Source of the DNA: Pseudomonadota bacterium
GTDB lineage: Archaea > Thermoplasmatota > SW-10-69-26 > JACQPN01 > JAJPHT01
Reading direction: 5' to 3'
Assembly: GCA_021325135.1 (NCBI GenBank)
Contig: JAJPHT010000010.1
Location: forward strand, 1 to 61,176
Length of the DNA: 61,176 nucleotides
Shown one piece after another: positions 7,912 through 15,586 of the stretch (its first letter is position 1; each line of letters opens with the position of its first letter). The translations under genes and the position numbers were made by a program. Below the pieces are notes generated by a model. It did not search any database, was not told the DNA's origin, and saw nothing but the letters and a program-made list of their open reading frames with translations.

Positions 7912-8916
7912 ATGGACGCCCCCGCCGCGGTGGAGGTCACGGGCCTCAGCAAGACGTTCGAGAAGGTCAAGGCCGTCCAGGACGTCTCCTTCTCCGTGCG
8001 CAAGGGCGAGGTCTTCGCCTTCCTCGGCCCCAACGGGGCAGGCAAGAGCACGACCATCAAGATGCTCTGCACGCTGCTGCGCCCCACCGCGGGCACGGCC
8101 GCCGTCGGGGGCCACGACGTGCGCGACGAGCCCCGCGCGGTGCGCCGCGCCATCGGCCTCGTCTTCCAGGAGCGCACGCTGGACGACCAGCTCACCGCCG
8201 AGGAGAACCTCCGCTTCCACGCGGTGCTCTACGGCGTCCCCGCCGCGGAGCTTGACGCGCGCATCGACCGCGTGCTGAAGCTCGTGGACCTCGCCGATCG
8301 GCGCAAGGACCTCGTCTCCACCTTCTCGGGCGGGATGGCGCGCCGCCTGGAGGTCGCCCGCGCGCTCCTCCACGCGCCCGAGGTGCTCTTCCTGGACGAG
8401 CCCACCGTGGGCCTCGACCCGCAGACCCGCGCCAAGATGTGGAAGGACGTCATGCGCCTGCGCGACGAGGAGGGGGTCACGATCTTCATGACGACGCACT
8501 ACATGGACGAGGCCGAGTACGCGGACCGCATCGCCATCATCGACCACGGGAAGATCGTGGCGCTGGACACGCCGGCCAACCTCAAGGCCGCCGTCGGGCT
8601 CGACACCATCCGCCTCGCCACCTCCGACGACAAGGCCGCCGCCGAGCAGCTCGCCAAGGCGGGCTACGACGCCAAGGTGGGCGAGAAGGGGGGCGTCGTG
8701 CTGCGCGTCAAGGACGGCGAGGGCGCCGTCGCGGACGTGGTGGTCCGCGCGGGCGTCGCCATCCGCAACGTGAGCGTCCACCGGCCCAGCCTCGACGACG
8801 TGTTCCTCCACTTCACCGGCCACGAGATCCGGCCCGACGAGGGGCCCGGCATGTCCGCCATGGCGCGGGCGTGGATGGGCGCCCGGATGGGCGGCGGCCG
8901 CATGGGGGGGCGCTGA
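7912..8916 (+). CDS. ABC transporter ATPase (DrrA-like), exporter 2
   Basis: 334 residues. Walker A GPNGAGKST, signature FSGGMARRLEVARALL, Walker B EVLFLDEPTVGLDP, switch region TTHYMDEAEYADRIAIIDHG. After residue 230 there is a DUF4162-type C-terminal domain ending in RPSLDDVFLHFTGHEIR, typical of daunorubicin-resistance ATPases. A Met/Gly-rich tail (MARAWMGARMGGGRMGGR) closes the protein, which is unusual. The ATG at 7912 lies just downstream of the operator. The stop codon abuts the permease start directly, so the two are translated together. Confidence 0.9.
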   Translation: MDAPAAVEVTGLSKTFEKVKAVQDVSFSVRKGEVFAFLGPNGAGKSTTIKMLCTLLRPTAGTAAVGGHDVRDEPRAVRRAIGLVFQERTLDDQLTAEENLRFHAVLYGVPAAELDARIDRVLKLVDLADRRKDLVSTFSGGMARRLEVARALLHAPEVLFLDEPTVGLDPQTRAKMWKDVMRLRDEEGVTIFMTTHYMDEAEYADRIAIIDHGKIVALDTPANLKAAVGLDTIRLATSDDKAAAEQLAKAGYDAKVGEKGGVVLRVKDGEGAVADVVVRAGVAIRNVSVHRPSLDDVFLHFTGHEIRPDEGPGMSAMARAWMGARMGGGRMGGR

Positions 8917-9783
8917 ATGGCGACCGCCATGGGCGACGCGCACGCCCGCGACGCGGGCAACGCCATGCACCTGGGCAGCGAGCTTCGCACGGCCGGCATG
9001 GTCGCGCGCCGCGAGCTGATCCGCTTCACGCGCAACCGGACGCGCATGATCGGCGGCCTCGTGCAGCCGCTCCTCTTCCTCCTCGTCTTCGGCTACGGCC
9101 TGGGCTCGCTGGTGGGCTCCACGGGCGGGCTGGACTACAAGAAGTTCATCTTCCCGGGCTCCCTCGCCATGAGCGTCGTCACCACGAGCATCTTCGGCGC
9201 CATCAGCATCGTGTGGGACCGCGAGTTCGGCTTCCTGCGCGAGATGCTCGTCGCCCCCGTCTCCCGCGCCAGCATCCTCCTGGGCAAGACCATCGGGGGC
9301 GCCGTCGTCGCGACGTTCCAGGGCGTGATCATGCTCCTCTTCGCGCCCATCGTCGGCCTCACGCTCACGCCGATCCTCGTCGTCCAGGTGCTGCTCCTCT
9401 GCTTCCTCATCGCGTTCGCGCTGACGAGCTTCGGCGTCTTCATCGCGAGCCGCATGAAGAAGATGGAGGCGTTCCAGAGCGTCATGCAGTTCCTCCTCTT
9501 CCCCATGATCTTCCTCTCGGGCGCGCAGTTCCCGCTCTCGGGTCTCCCCTCCTGGCTCGCCGTCGTGACGCGCCTCGACCCCCTCACCTACGCGGTGGAC
9601 CCGCTGCGGCGCATCATCCTGGGCGCGCAAGGCGTCCCCGCGGAGGCCATCGCGCGCTTCGGCGGCAACGGCGTCCAGGTCTTCGGCTACACGCTCGCCG
9701 TCTGGCAGGAGCTTGCCGCCGTCGCCGCCTTCGCGGTCGTCTTCCTCGCGCTGGCCATCTGGGCCTTCTCCAAGCCCGAGTGA
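8917..9783 (+). CDS. ABC-2 type permease (DrrB-like), exporter 2
   Basis: 288 residues with six predicted helices. A basic cytoplasmic segment (ARRELIRFTRNRTRMIGG) precedes the first helix, and the ABC-2 signature FLSGAQFPLSGLPSWLAVVTR is followed by PLTYAVDPLRRIILG. The ATG begins on the base after the ATPase stop. It forms the membrane half of exporter 2 and is followed 38 bases later by the dioxygenase gene on the same strand. It aligns in layout with the 5803-6645 permease, but the sequence is clearly different. Confidence 0.9.
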   Translation: MATAMGDAHARDAGNAMHLGSELRTAGMVARRELIRFTRNRTRMIGGLVQPLLFLLVFGYGLGSLVGSTGGLDYKKFIFPGSLAMSVVTTSIFGAISIVWDREFGFLREMLVAPVSRASILLGKTIGGAVVATFQGVIMLLFAPIVGLTLTPILVVQVLLLCFLIAFALTSFGVFIASRMKKMEAFQSVMQFLLFPMIFLSGAQFPLSGLPSWLAVVTRLDPLTYAVDPLRRIILGAQGVPAEAIARFGGNGVQVFGYTLAVWQELAAVAAFAVVFLALAIWAFSKPE

Positions 9784-9821
9784 GCAAGGCCTCAAGCACG
9801 AGGCGCCCCCCTGGGGGATGC

Positions 9822-10781
9822 ATGCTCCCCGTGGGCGGCATCCACCACGTCACGTGCATCGCGGGCGATCCGCAGGAGAACCTCGACTTCTACGCGGGCC
9901 TCCTGGGCATGCGCCTCGTGAAGCGCAGCGTGAACCAGGACGACCCCGGGACGTACCACCTCTTCTACGCCGACGCGGAGGGGCACCCGGGCAGCGACCT
10001 CACGTTCTTCCCGTGGCCCGACATGGGGCCGGGCCGCAACGGCACGGGCATCACCAACGAGGTCGCCCTTGCGATCCCCCAGGGCAGCGCTGCCTGGTGG
10101 CGCGACCGCCTCGCCAAGGAGGGCCTGCGCGTCCGCGAGGAGACGCGCTTCGGCGAGGAGACGCTCGCCTTCGAGGACTTCCACGGCTTGCGCCTCGCCC
10201 TCACCACCTCGCCCCGCGCCCAGGAGCGGACGTTCACGCCGTGGGCCCGCAGCGCGGTCCCCGCGGTCCACCAGATCCGCGGCCTCCACGCCGTGCGCGC
10301 CGTCGAGATCGCCGCCGACCCCACCAAGGCGCTCGCGGAGCGGGTCCTGGGCATGCGCCTCGTGGGGAGCGAGGAGGGGTGGGACCGCTACGCGGGCGCC
10401 GACCCGGCCTCCGGCCACCTCGACGTGTGCTCGAAGCCCAGCCTCCCGCGCGGCGAGTGGGGCGTCGGCAAGGTGCACCACGTCGCGTGGCGCGTGAAGG
10501 ACGACGCGCAGCAGCGCGATCTCCAGGGCGCCGTGCGAAGCGCGGGCCTCGGCGCGACGCAGGTCATCGACCGCTTCTGGTTCCACTCCGTCTACTTCCG
10601 CGAGCCCGGCGGCATCCTCTTCGAGCTGGCCACCGACGGCCCGGGCTTCGGCGTGGACGAGCCGCTGGACGCGCTGGGCGAGCGCCTTGTCCTGCCCCCG
10701 TGGCTGGAGCCGCGCCGCCCGCAGATCGAGGAGCGGCTCAGCCCGCTGCGGCTCCCCCGCGCCCCCGAGGCCCGGCCGTGA
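9822..10781 (+). CDS. Ring-cleaving (extradiol) dioxygenase, MhqO/PcpA-like
   Basis: 319 residues with two vicinal-oxygen-chelate repeats. The start GGIHHVTCIAGDPQENLDFY, LGMRLVKRSVNQDDPGTYHL and the FFPW block match the MhqO/PcpA/LinE group, Fe(II) enzymes that cleave hydroquinone-type rings. Likely metal ligands are a His of the HH pair at 8-9, a His in KVHHVAW and the Glu in GGILFELATDG. The ATG at 9822 is used; a GTG at 9831 is possible. It lies in the rightward operon under the MarR operator, and its stop overlaps the next gene by 4 bases. The exact substrate is not determined. Confidence 0.86.
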   Translation: MLPVGGIHHVTCIAGDPQENLDFYAGLLGMRLVKRSVNQDDPGTYHLFYADAEGHPGSDLTFFPWPDMGPGRNGTGITNEVALAIPQGSAAWWRDRLAKEGLRVREETRFGEETLAFEDFHGLRLALTTSPRAQERTFTPWARSAVPAVHQIRGLHAVRAVEIAADPTKALAERVLGMRLVGSEEGWDRYAGADPASGHLDVCSKPSLPRGEWGVGKVHHVAWRVKDDAQQRDLQGAVRSAGLGATQVIDRFWFHSVYFREPGGILFELATDGPGFGVDEPLDALGERLVLPPWLEPRRPQIEERLSPLRLPRAPEARP

Positions 10782-11395
10782 GCCCGGCGGACCACGTCCA
10801 CGTCTGGCAGCCCGGGGCGCCCGGCGCCGCGCGCACGCTGCTCCTCCTCCACGGCACCGGGGGAGACGAGCGCGACCTCCTGCCCCTCGCGGGCGTGCTG
10901 GACCCCGGCGCCAACGTGCTGAGCCCCCGCGGCAACGTGCTGGAGAACGGCGCGCCGCGCTTCTTCCGCCGCCACGCGCCCGGCGTGCTGGACCTGGACG
11001 ACCTCGCCCGGCGCACCCGGGACCTCGCCGCCTTCGTGCGCGACGCCTCGCGCCGCCACGGCTTCCCCCTGGAGGGCGTCACCGCGGTGGGGTTCTCCAA
11101 CGGCGCCAACGTCGCCGCGAGCCTCCTCTTCGAGGAGCCCGACGTGCTGCGGGACGCGATCCTCATCCGCGCCATGCTCCCCTACCGCCCCAAGGAGCCG
11201 CCCCGCGTCGCGGGCAAGCGCGTGCTGCTCCTGGCGGGCGAGCGCGACCCGTACTCGCGCCGCGACGTCACCGAGGAATTGGCCTCCATCCTGCGCAGCG
11301 GCGGCGCACAGGTCGAGACGCATTATGCTCCCGCCGGGCACGAGCTTGTCCGGGAGGACGTGGACGAGGCGCGGCGGTGGATGCAGCGCGGGTGA
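10778..11395 (+). CDS. Alpha/beta hydrolase (MhqD / phospholipase-carboxylesterase family)
   Basis: 205 residues beginning with GTG that overlaps the dioxygenase stop (GTGA). The oxyanion segment LLLLHGTGGDERDL, nucleophile elbow GFSNGAN (Ser107), Asp157 in GERDPYS and His188 in PAGHELV give a complete Ser-Asp-His triad. In Bacillus the homologous hydrolase MhqD is encoded next to the dioxygenase MhqO under the MarR repressor MhqR and is linked to resistance to methylhydroquinone. The same pairing here supports a role in quinone or electrophile detoxification; the actual ester or thioester substrate is unknown. Confidence 0.84.
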   Translation: MSPADHVHVWQPGAPGAARTLLLLHGTGGDERDLLPLAGVLDPGANVLSPRGNVLENGAPRFFRRHAPGVLDLDDLARRTRDLAAFVRDASRRHGFPLEGVTAVGFSNGANVAASLLFEEPDVLRDAILIRAMLPYRPKEPPRVAGKRVLLLAGERDPYSRRDVTEELASILRSGGAQVETHYAPAGHELVREDVDEARRWMQRG

Positions 11396-11506
11396 GGCCC
11401 CTTCGCGGGAAGGCCCCGGCGCGTCGCTACTTCACGGTTCTGGGTCTGTCAGGTCGCGGCCCACCAGGAGCGACAGCGCCAAGCATGGCCGGCGCGAGTC
11501 CTCCGC

Positions 11507-12136
11507 ATGGACCCCGCCGCGCGCGCCGTGTGGGCTCTCGTCTTCGGCGACGCGCTCGCGTTCTTCGTGCCCTTCGCCATCCTGCGCCTGCGTCCCGTGA
11601 GGCTGAAGCCCATCGCGACGTTGGTCCTCGCCGTCGCCGCGGCGGCCGTCATGCTCTACGCCATGGCGAAGGCGGCCAGCCTTCCGAGCGATTCCCTCGC
11701 CCTCCTCGTCGCGCTCGGGCTCCTTCCCCTCGGCGTCGCGGCCGGCGCGCGAGAAGGGTGGCGCTTCGTCGCGCCCGTGGGCGGCGCGCTGGGGCTCGTC
11801 GTGCTCGCGCTCATGGCGTGGGGCCCCCTGCACCCGCCGGTCTTCCTGCCCCGCTTCCCTCCGCTGGCTCCGCTCCCGCCCCGCGCGTGGGCGACGCTCC
11901 TGGCGGGAACGCTGGCCCTCCTCGCGCCGTGGCGCTGGGCAAGCGCGCTTGCGACGGCGCTCCTGTGGCTCGCGCTTGTCGTGGCGGGCATGCACGACGC
12001 CCAGACGAGCGAGCTGTTGCGCGCCTACTACATGGCCGGGCCGGCGTTCCTCGCGCTCGCCGCCCTGCTCTCCGCCGCGGTCCCCCTCCGGGAGCGGGCG
12101 GCGCGCTCTCCGCCCGGGATGGCGTCTTCGCCTTGA
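11507..12136 (+). CDS. Small multi-pass membrane protein, unknown
   Basis: 209 residues, almost entirely hydrophobic, with about six helices (for example ALVFGDALAFFVPFAIL, IATLVLAVAAAAVMLYAMA, ATALLWLALVVAGM) and a Pro-rich loop near residues 108-125. No motif or family was recognised. It begins 111 bases after the hydrolase and ends 28 bases before the rpl7ae TATA box. It could be the last gene of the electrophile operon, but the gap is larger than elsewhere in that operon. Confidence 0.55.
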   Translation: MDPAARAVWALVFGDALAFFVPFAILRLRPVRLKPIATLVLAVAAAAVMLYAMAKAASLPSDSLALLVALGLLPLGVAAGAREGWRFVAPVGGALGLVVLALMAWGPLHPPVFLPRFPPLAPLPPRAWATLLAGTLALLAPWRWASALATALLWLALVVAGMHDAQTSELLRAYYMAGPAFLALAALLSAAVPLRERAARSPPGMASSP

Positions 12137-12163
12137 GGGTCGGCGCCCCACACCCCCAACACG

Positions 12164-12173
12164 CTTTTATAGG
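12164..12173 (+). promoter_or_regulatory. TATA box of the rpl7ae-rps28e-rpl24e-ndk operon
   Basis: CTTTTATAGG is a near-consensus archaeal TATA element. Initiation 24-27 bases later would fall near 12193-12197 and leave an untranslated leader of about 115 bases before the L7Ae ATG, much longer than other leaders in this window. Confidence 0.65.
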
Positions 12174-12194
12174 GGTCCTCCATTGCAGCGCCAT

Positions 12195-12309
12195 TCGCAG
12201 CCTGTGACGCCCCGCGTCCCCCCGGGATTCCCGGCCAGGACGAGGGCGGAGGTGTTGCTCCGGCAACCTTCCTGGCGTCCGCCCCGTTGCGATCGAAGGT
12301 GAAGACACC
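12195..12309 (+). promoter_or_regulatory. Structured 5' leader of rpl7ae
   Basis: Several helices can form: GACGC/GCGTC (12206-12218), the palindrome CCGGGA-T-TCCCGG (12222-12234), GCCAGG/CCTGGC (12234-12239 with 12271-12276) and GGCGGA/TCCGCC (12245-12250 with 12278-12283). A hairpin (12251-12268, one bulged G) lies within the last two, which cannot both form in a simple secondary structure. GGTG (12298-12301), the Shine-Dalgarno site, pairs with CACC (12306-12309) directly before the ATG. Autoregulation of L7Ae through its own leader is known in archaea; no clear kink-turn was seen here. Confidence 0.4.
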
Positions 12310-12675
12310 ATGGCGATGTACGTCCGATTCGAAGCTCCCAAGGAACTCCAGGACAAGGCCTACGAGGCCGTCGAGGCCGCCCGCGACTCCGGCGCCGTCA
12401 AGAAGGGCACCAACGAGGTCACGAAGCTCATCGAGCGCGGCCAGGCCAAGCTCATCGTGATGGCCCAGGACATCCAGCCCGAGGAGGTCCTCGCGCACAT
12501 CCCCCTCCTCTGCGAGGAGAAGGGCATCCCCTACACCTACGTCCCCTCCAAGGCGGAGCTGGGCACGGCGGCGGGCCTTGAGGTGCCCACCGCCAGCGTG
12601 GCGATCGTGGACGCGGGCCGCGGCCAGCAGATCATCGGCGAGATCGCCGAGGCCGTCGCCGCCCTGCGCAAGTAA
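12310..12675 (+). CDS. rpl7ae: 50S ribosomal protein L7Ae
   Basis: 121 residues, the normal archaeal length. [20 protein letters not shown] and [16 protein letters not shown] blocks (here [15 protein letters not shown]), and [18 protein letters not shown], are the RNA-contacting core. L7Ae recognises kink-turns in 23S rRNA, RNase P RNA and box C/D and H/ACA guide RNAs. It opens the conserved archaeal cluster rpl7ae-rps28e-rpl24e-ndk. GGTGA at 12298-12302 is the ribosome binding site. Confidence 0.97.
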   Translation: MAMYVRFEAPKELQDKAYEAVEAARDSGAVKKGTNEVTKLIERGQAKLIVMAQDIQPEEVLAHIPLLCEEKGIPYTYVPSKAELGTAAGLEVPTASVAIVDAGRGQQIIGEIAEAVAALRK

Positions 12676-12697
12676 GCTCATGTCCTGGTGATATCAC

Positions 12698-12919
12698 ATG
12701 GCTGAAGAAGACAACGAGCAGGGCATCCCCGCCGAGGTCGTCGAGATCATCGGCCGCACGGGGATGACCGGCGAGGCCACGCAGGTGAAGGTCCGCGTCC
12801 TGGACGGGCGCGACAAGGGCCGCATCATCACGCGCAACGCCATGGGCCCCATCCAGATGGGGGACATCCTCATGCTGCGCGAGACGGCGCGCGAGGCGAA
12901 GAAGCTCGGGATGCGGTGA
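12698..12919 (+). CDS. rps28e: 30S ribosomal protein S28e
   Basis: 73 residues with an OB-fold small-subunit protein pattern: [30 protein letters not shown], then the conserved end [14 protein letters not shown]. It binds near the mRNA exit channel. A strong ribosome binding site GGTGAT (12686-12691) precedes the ATG, again as GGTGATATCA. The stop region overlaps the rpl24e upstream area, and the cluster order is the archaeal standard. Confidence 0.96.
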   Translation: MAEEDNEQGIPAEVVEIIGRTGMTGEATQVKVRVLDGRDKGRIITRNAMGPIQMGDILMLRETAREAKKLGMR

Positions 12920-12924
12920 GCCCC

Positions 12925-13173
12925 ATGGTCGACCGCCACGTCTGCAGCTTCTGCGGCGCCGACATCGAGCCCGGCACCGGCAAGCTCTACATCAAGAAGG
13001 ACGGCACGAAGTACAACTTCTGCTCCAACAAGTGCCAGAAGAACCAGATCGGCCTAAAACGTGTCAACCGCAACGTCAAGTGGACCGGCGCCTTCGAGAA
13101 GGGCGCGGGCCCCACGCCGCCCAACCCGGCGAAGAAGGCGAAGAAGGCCGCCGCGCCCGCCAAGGAGCAGTAG
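12925..13173 (+). CDS. rpl24e: 50S ribosomal protein L24e
   Basis: 82 residues. The Cys4 zinc ribbon is complete: CSFCG near residues 5-9 and FCSNKCQ near 32-38. The C-terminal tail is Lys/Ala/Pro-rich. The ATG at 12925 is favoured over the GTG at 12916, because the family normally begins a few residues before the first CxxC. It lies 5 bases after rps28e and 3 bases before ndk, so it is co-transcribed with both. Confidence 0.95.
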   Translation: MVDRHVCSFCGADIEPGTGKLYIKKDGTKYNFCSNKCQKNQIGLKRVNRNVKWTGAFEKGAGPTPPNPAKKAKKAAAPAKEQ

Positions 13174-13176
13174 GGC

Positions 13177-13632
13177 ATGTCCGCGGAGCGCACGTTCGCC
13201 ATGGTCAAGCCCGACGGGGTCCAGCGCGGCCTCGTGGGCGAGATCGTGCGGCGCTACGAGGCGCGCGGCCTCAAGGTCGTGGGCCTGAAGCTCATGCACG
13301 TGCCCCGCTCCCTGGCGGAGGCGCACTACGCCGAGCACAAGGGCAAGCCGTTCTACAACGGCCTCGTGGACTACATCGTGAGCGGCCCCGTCGTCGCGCT
13401 CTGCCTCGAAGGCAAGAACGCGGTGGCGGTCGTCCGCGCGATGAACGGCGCCACGAAGCCCTGGGACGCGACGCCCGGCACCATCCGCGGCGACCTCGCC
13501 CTGGACATCGGCCGCAACGTCGTCCACGGCTCCGACAGCGTCGAGTCGGCCAAGCGCGAGCTTGACATCTACTTCTCGAAGGACGAGATCGTCGACTGGA
13601 CGCCCGTCGCCCACAAGTGGGTCACCGAGTAA
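13177..13632 (+). CDS. ndk: Nucleoside diphosphate kinase
   Basis: 151 residues. It transfers the gamma phosphate between nucleoside tri- and diphosphates through phospho-His117 in the motif [23 protein letters not shown] at the start and PGTIRGDLA in the middle are also diagnostic. It follows rpl24e by 3 bases. In many archaea infB follows ndk; here a terminator follows instead. Confidence 0.97.
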   Translation: MSAERTFAMVKPDGVQRGLVGEIVRRYEARGLKVVGLKLMHVPRSLAEAHYAEHKGKPFYNGLVDYIVSGPVVALCLEGKNAVAVVRAMNGATKPWDATPGTIRGDLALDIGRNVVHGSDSVESAKRELDIYFSKDEIVDWTPVAHKWVTE

Positions 13633-13640
13633 GCCGCCCT

Positions 13641-13664
13641 GGGGCCCCCGGCCCCTCTTTTTTC
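13641..13664 (+). terminator. Terminator of the ribosomal cluster after ndk
   Basis: GGGGCC (13641-13646) and GGCCCC (13650-13655) form a stem with a CCC loop, immediately followed by TCTTTTTTCT. Position 8 bases past the ndk stop and before an independent TATA box supports transcript ending here. Confidence 0.65.
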
Positions 13665-13701
13665 TCCACCTTGACGCGTCCAGCCTCGGCTTTCCGAGAC
13701 G

Positions 13702-13710
13702 GTTTTATCC
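13702..13710 (+). promoter_or_regulatory. TATA box of a leaderless membrane-protein gene
   Basis: GTTTTATCC lies about 26 bases before the ATG at 13733, so transcription would start at or next to the start codon. No Shine-Dalgarno site is needed or seen in position. Confidence 0.55.
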
Positions 13711-13732
13711 CCCCGGCGCGCAGGGAGCCCCC

Positions 13733-14494
13733 ATGGCCCAGGAGACGCTGGCCCTGGCGGGCGCCGTCGCGGTAACGGGCGGGCTCTCCTACGGCTACGT
13801 CGCGCTGCGCCTGGGCCGGCGCACGGGCCTCGCGGGGGACGACTCGCGGGCCATGCGCTGCTTCGCCCTCTGGTGGAGCGCGCTTGGGCTGAACCTCCTC
13901 CTCGTGGGGCCCCTCTACTGGATCGCCAGCGTCGGCGCGCTCACGCTGCCGGTGCAGCTGGCAAGCTCGGTCCTCCAGCGGCTCCTCCTGGCCGTCTCGC
14001 TGGTGGGGCTCATGGCGTACCTGCTGTACCTGCTCACGGGCCGCGCGAGGATCGGCGTCCTGGCGACGATCTACGCCGCCTACGTCGCGCTCCTCCTGAC
14101 GTCGCTGGTGGAGCAGCAGCCCACCGGCGTCCAAGTGCTCGCGTGGCGCACCGACCTCGCCTACGCGCGGAGGGCGCCGCTGTGGAGCGAGGCGTTGAGC
14201 TTCCTCCTCATCGTCCTGCCGCCCGTCGCCTCCAGCGTCGCGTACCTGCGGCTGCTCCCGCGCATGGGCGACCGCACGCAGCGCTATCGCACGGCCCTCG
14301 TCTCCGCCTCGCTCCTGGTCTGGTGGGTCGTCGCGGTGGTCGCGGGGCAGCCCGGCCTCCTGGACAACGGCCCCCTGCAGATCGCGGCGCGGCTCCTCAG
14401 CATCGCGTCGGCCCTCGCCGTGCTTTCCGCCTTCATGCCCCCCGCGTGGGTGCGGCGCCGCCTCGGCGTCGAGGCCTATCCCGGGCTGGCGTGA
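13733..14494 (+). CDS. Seven-helix membrane protein, unknown
   Basis: 253 residues with seven hydrophobic segments spread evenly from residue 5 to 235 and a short basic C-terminus. The shape is like stand-alone 7TM receptors or the membrane input of sensor kinases. No retinal-binding Lys motif of microbial rhodopsins was seen in the last helix (QIAARLLSIASALAVLSAFM has no Lys), so it is not called a rhodopsin. The ATG follows a TATA box at the leaderless distance. Function unknown. Confidence 0.65.
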   Translation: MAQETLALAGAVAVTGGLSYGYVALRLGRRTGLAGDDSRAMRCFALWWSALGLNLLLVGPLYWIASVGALTLPVQLASSVLQRLLLAVSLVGLMAYLLYLLTGRARIGVLATIYAAYVALLLTSLVEQQPTGVQVLAWRTDLAYARRAPLWSEALSFLLIVLPPVASSVAYLRLLPRMGDRTQRYRTALVSASLLVWWVVAVVAGQPGLLDNGPLQIAARLLSIASALAVLSAFMPPAWVRRRLGVEAYPGLA

Positions 14495-14656
14495 AGGGTG
14501 TGCCCTCCGCACGGAACCCGATCTCATCTTAGATACGGTCAACCGGGGCCAGTCGGCGGAGGGGGATGGCGCATCGGGGCTTCCAGCATTTGAGCCCTCC
14601 TGCCACGCGACACCTTTGCCAAGGGCTAAGAGCACCCTCCCTCCGGCGGGAGAGGG

Positions 14657-15586
14657 ATGATCGAGGCGGACGGCGTGGGCAAGACCTACGGGAAGCACGT
14701 CGCCCTCAAGGGCCTCACCCTCAAGGTGGAGGCCGGCGAGGTGTTCGGCCTGCTGGGGCCCAACGGCGCCGGCAAGAGCACGCTCACCAAGATCTTCTGC
14801 GGCCTGCTCACGCCCACCGAGGGGCGCGCCTCCGTCGCGGGCCACGACGTCACGCGCCACGCCGGCGCCGCGAAGCGCACCATCGGCTACCTGCCGGACC
14901 GCGTGCCGGTCTACCGCTCCATGACGGCGCGCGAGACGCTCCACCTCTTCGCGCGCCTCCAGGGCATCCCGCGCGCGGAGCGCGAGGCGCGCGTCGAGGC
15001 GATGCTGGACCTCGTGAACCTCAAGGACGTGGACCGCCGCCCCGTGGGCGGCTTCAGCAAGGGCATGACGCAGCGCCTCGGCATCGCGCGCGCCCTGCTG
15101 CACGACCCCAAGGTCCTCTTCTTCGACGAGCCCGCCAGCGGCCTCGATCCCACCGGGCGGCGCGAGATCCGCGCGCTCATCCAGGGCCTCGCCGCGGAAG
15201 GCCGCACGGTGTTCCTCTGCAGCCACGACCTCGCCGAGGTGCAGGCCGTCTGCCACCGCATCGCGTTCCTCCGCAAGGGGGAGCTGGTCCGCGTCATGGC
15301 CGTGGGCGAGGCGGGCGGCCAGGAGCGCGAGTTCCGCGTCGACCTCGCCGAGATGGCCCCCGGCGTGGCGGACGCGCTGCGCGCGCTTCCCGGCGTCGCG
15401 CGCGTCGAGCCCGACGGCCTCTCGCTCCTCGTGCGCGCCTCGGACGCGGTGGACCGCGCGATCCTCGCCCGCGCCGTCGTGCGCGCCGGGGGCCTGCACC
15501 TGGACGTGCGCGAGGTGGCGCCCAGCCTCGACTCCCTCTACCGCGCCTACATCGAGCACGGCGAGACGCCGGAGGCGAGCGCGTGA
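14657..15586 (+). CDS. ABC transporter ATPase (CcmA/NosF-like)
   Basis: 309 residues. Walker A GPNGAGKST, signature FSKGMTQRLGIARALL (Lys in place of the second Gly, common in this subfamily), Walker B VLFFDEPASGLDP, switch His in CSHDLAEV. The C-terminal 80 residues form a regulatory-like domain ending in SLDSLYRAYIEHGE. It overlaps the permease gene by 4 bases and works with it; the third gene encodes a secreted anchored protein. The substrate is unknown. Confidence 0.9.
   Translation: MIEADGVGKTYGKHVALKGLTLKVEAGEVFGLLGPNGAGKSTLTKIFCGLLTPTEGRASVAGHDVTRHAGAAKRTIGYLPDRVPVYRSMTARETLHLFARLQGIPRAEREARVEAMLDLVNLKDVDRRPVGGFSKGMTQRLGIARALLHDPKVLFFDEPASGLDPTGRREIRALIQGLAAEGRTVFLCSHDLAEVQAVCHRIAFLRKGELVRVMAVGEAGGQEREFRVDLAEMAPGVADALRALPGVARVEPDGLSLLVRASDAVDRAILARAVVRAGGLHLDVREVAPSLDSLYRAYIEHGETPEASA

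Noticed and set aside
7390..9795. 800-codon minus-strand frame ending in the MarR sequence
   Set aside because: Only the last 148 codons (from the GTG at 7836) look like protein; the rest is antisense to exporter 2.
12195..12309. Classic kink-turn in the rpl7ae leader
   Set aside because: No stem with a three-base bulge followed by tandem G-A pairs was found by eye.
13733..14494. Microbial rhodopsin
   Set aside because: Seven helices, but no Lys in the last helix and no rhodopsin signature residues.
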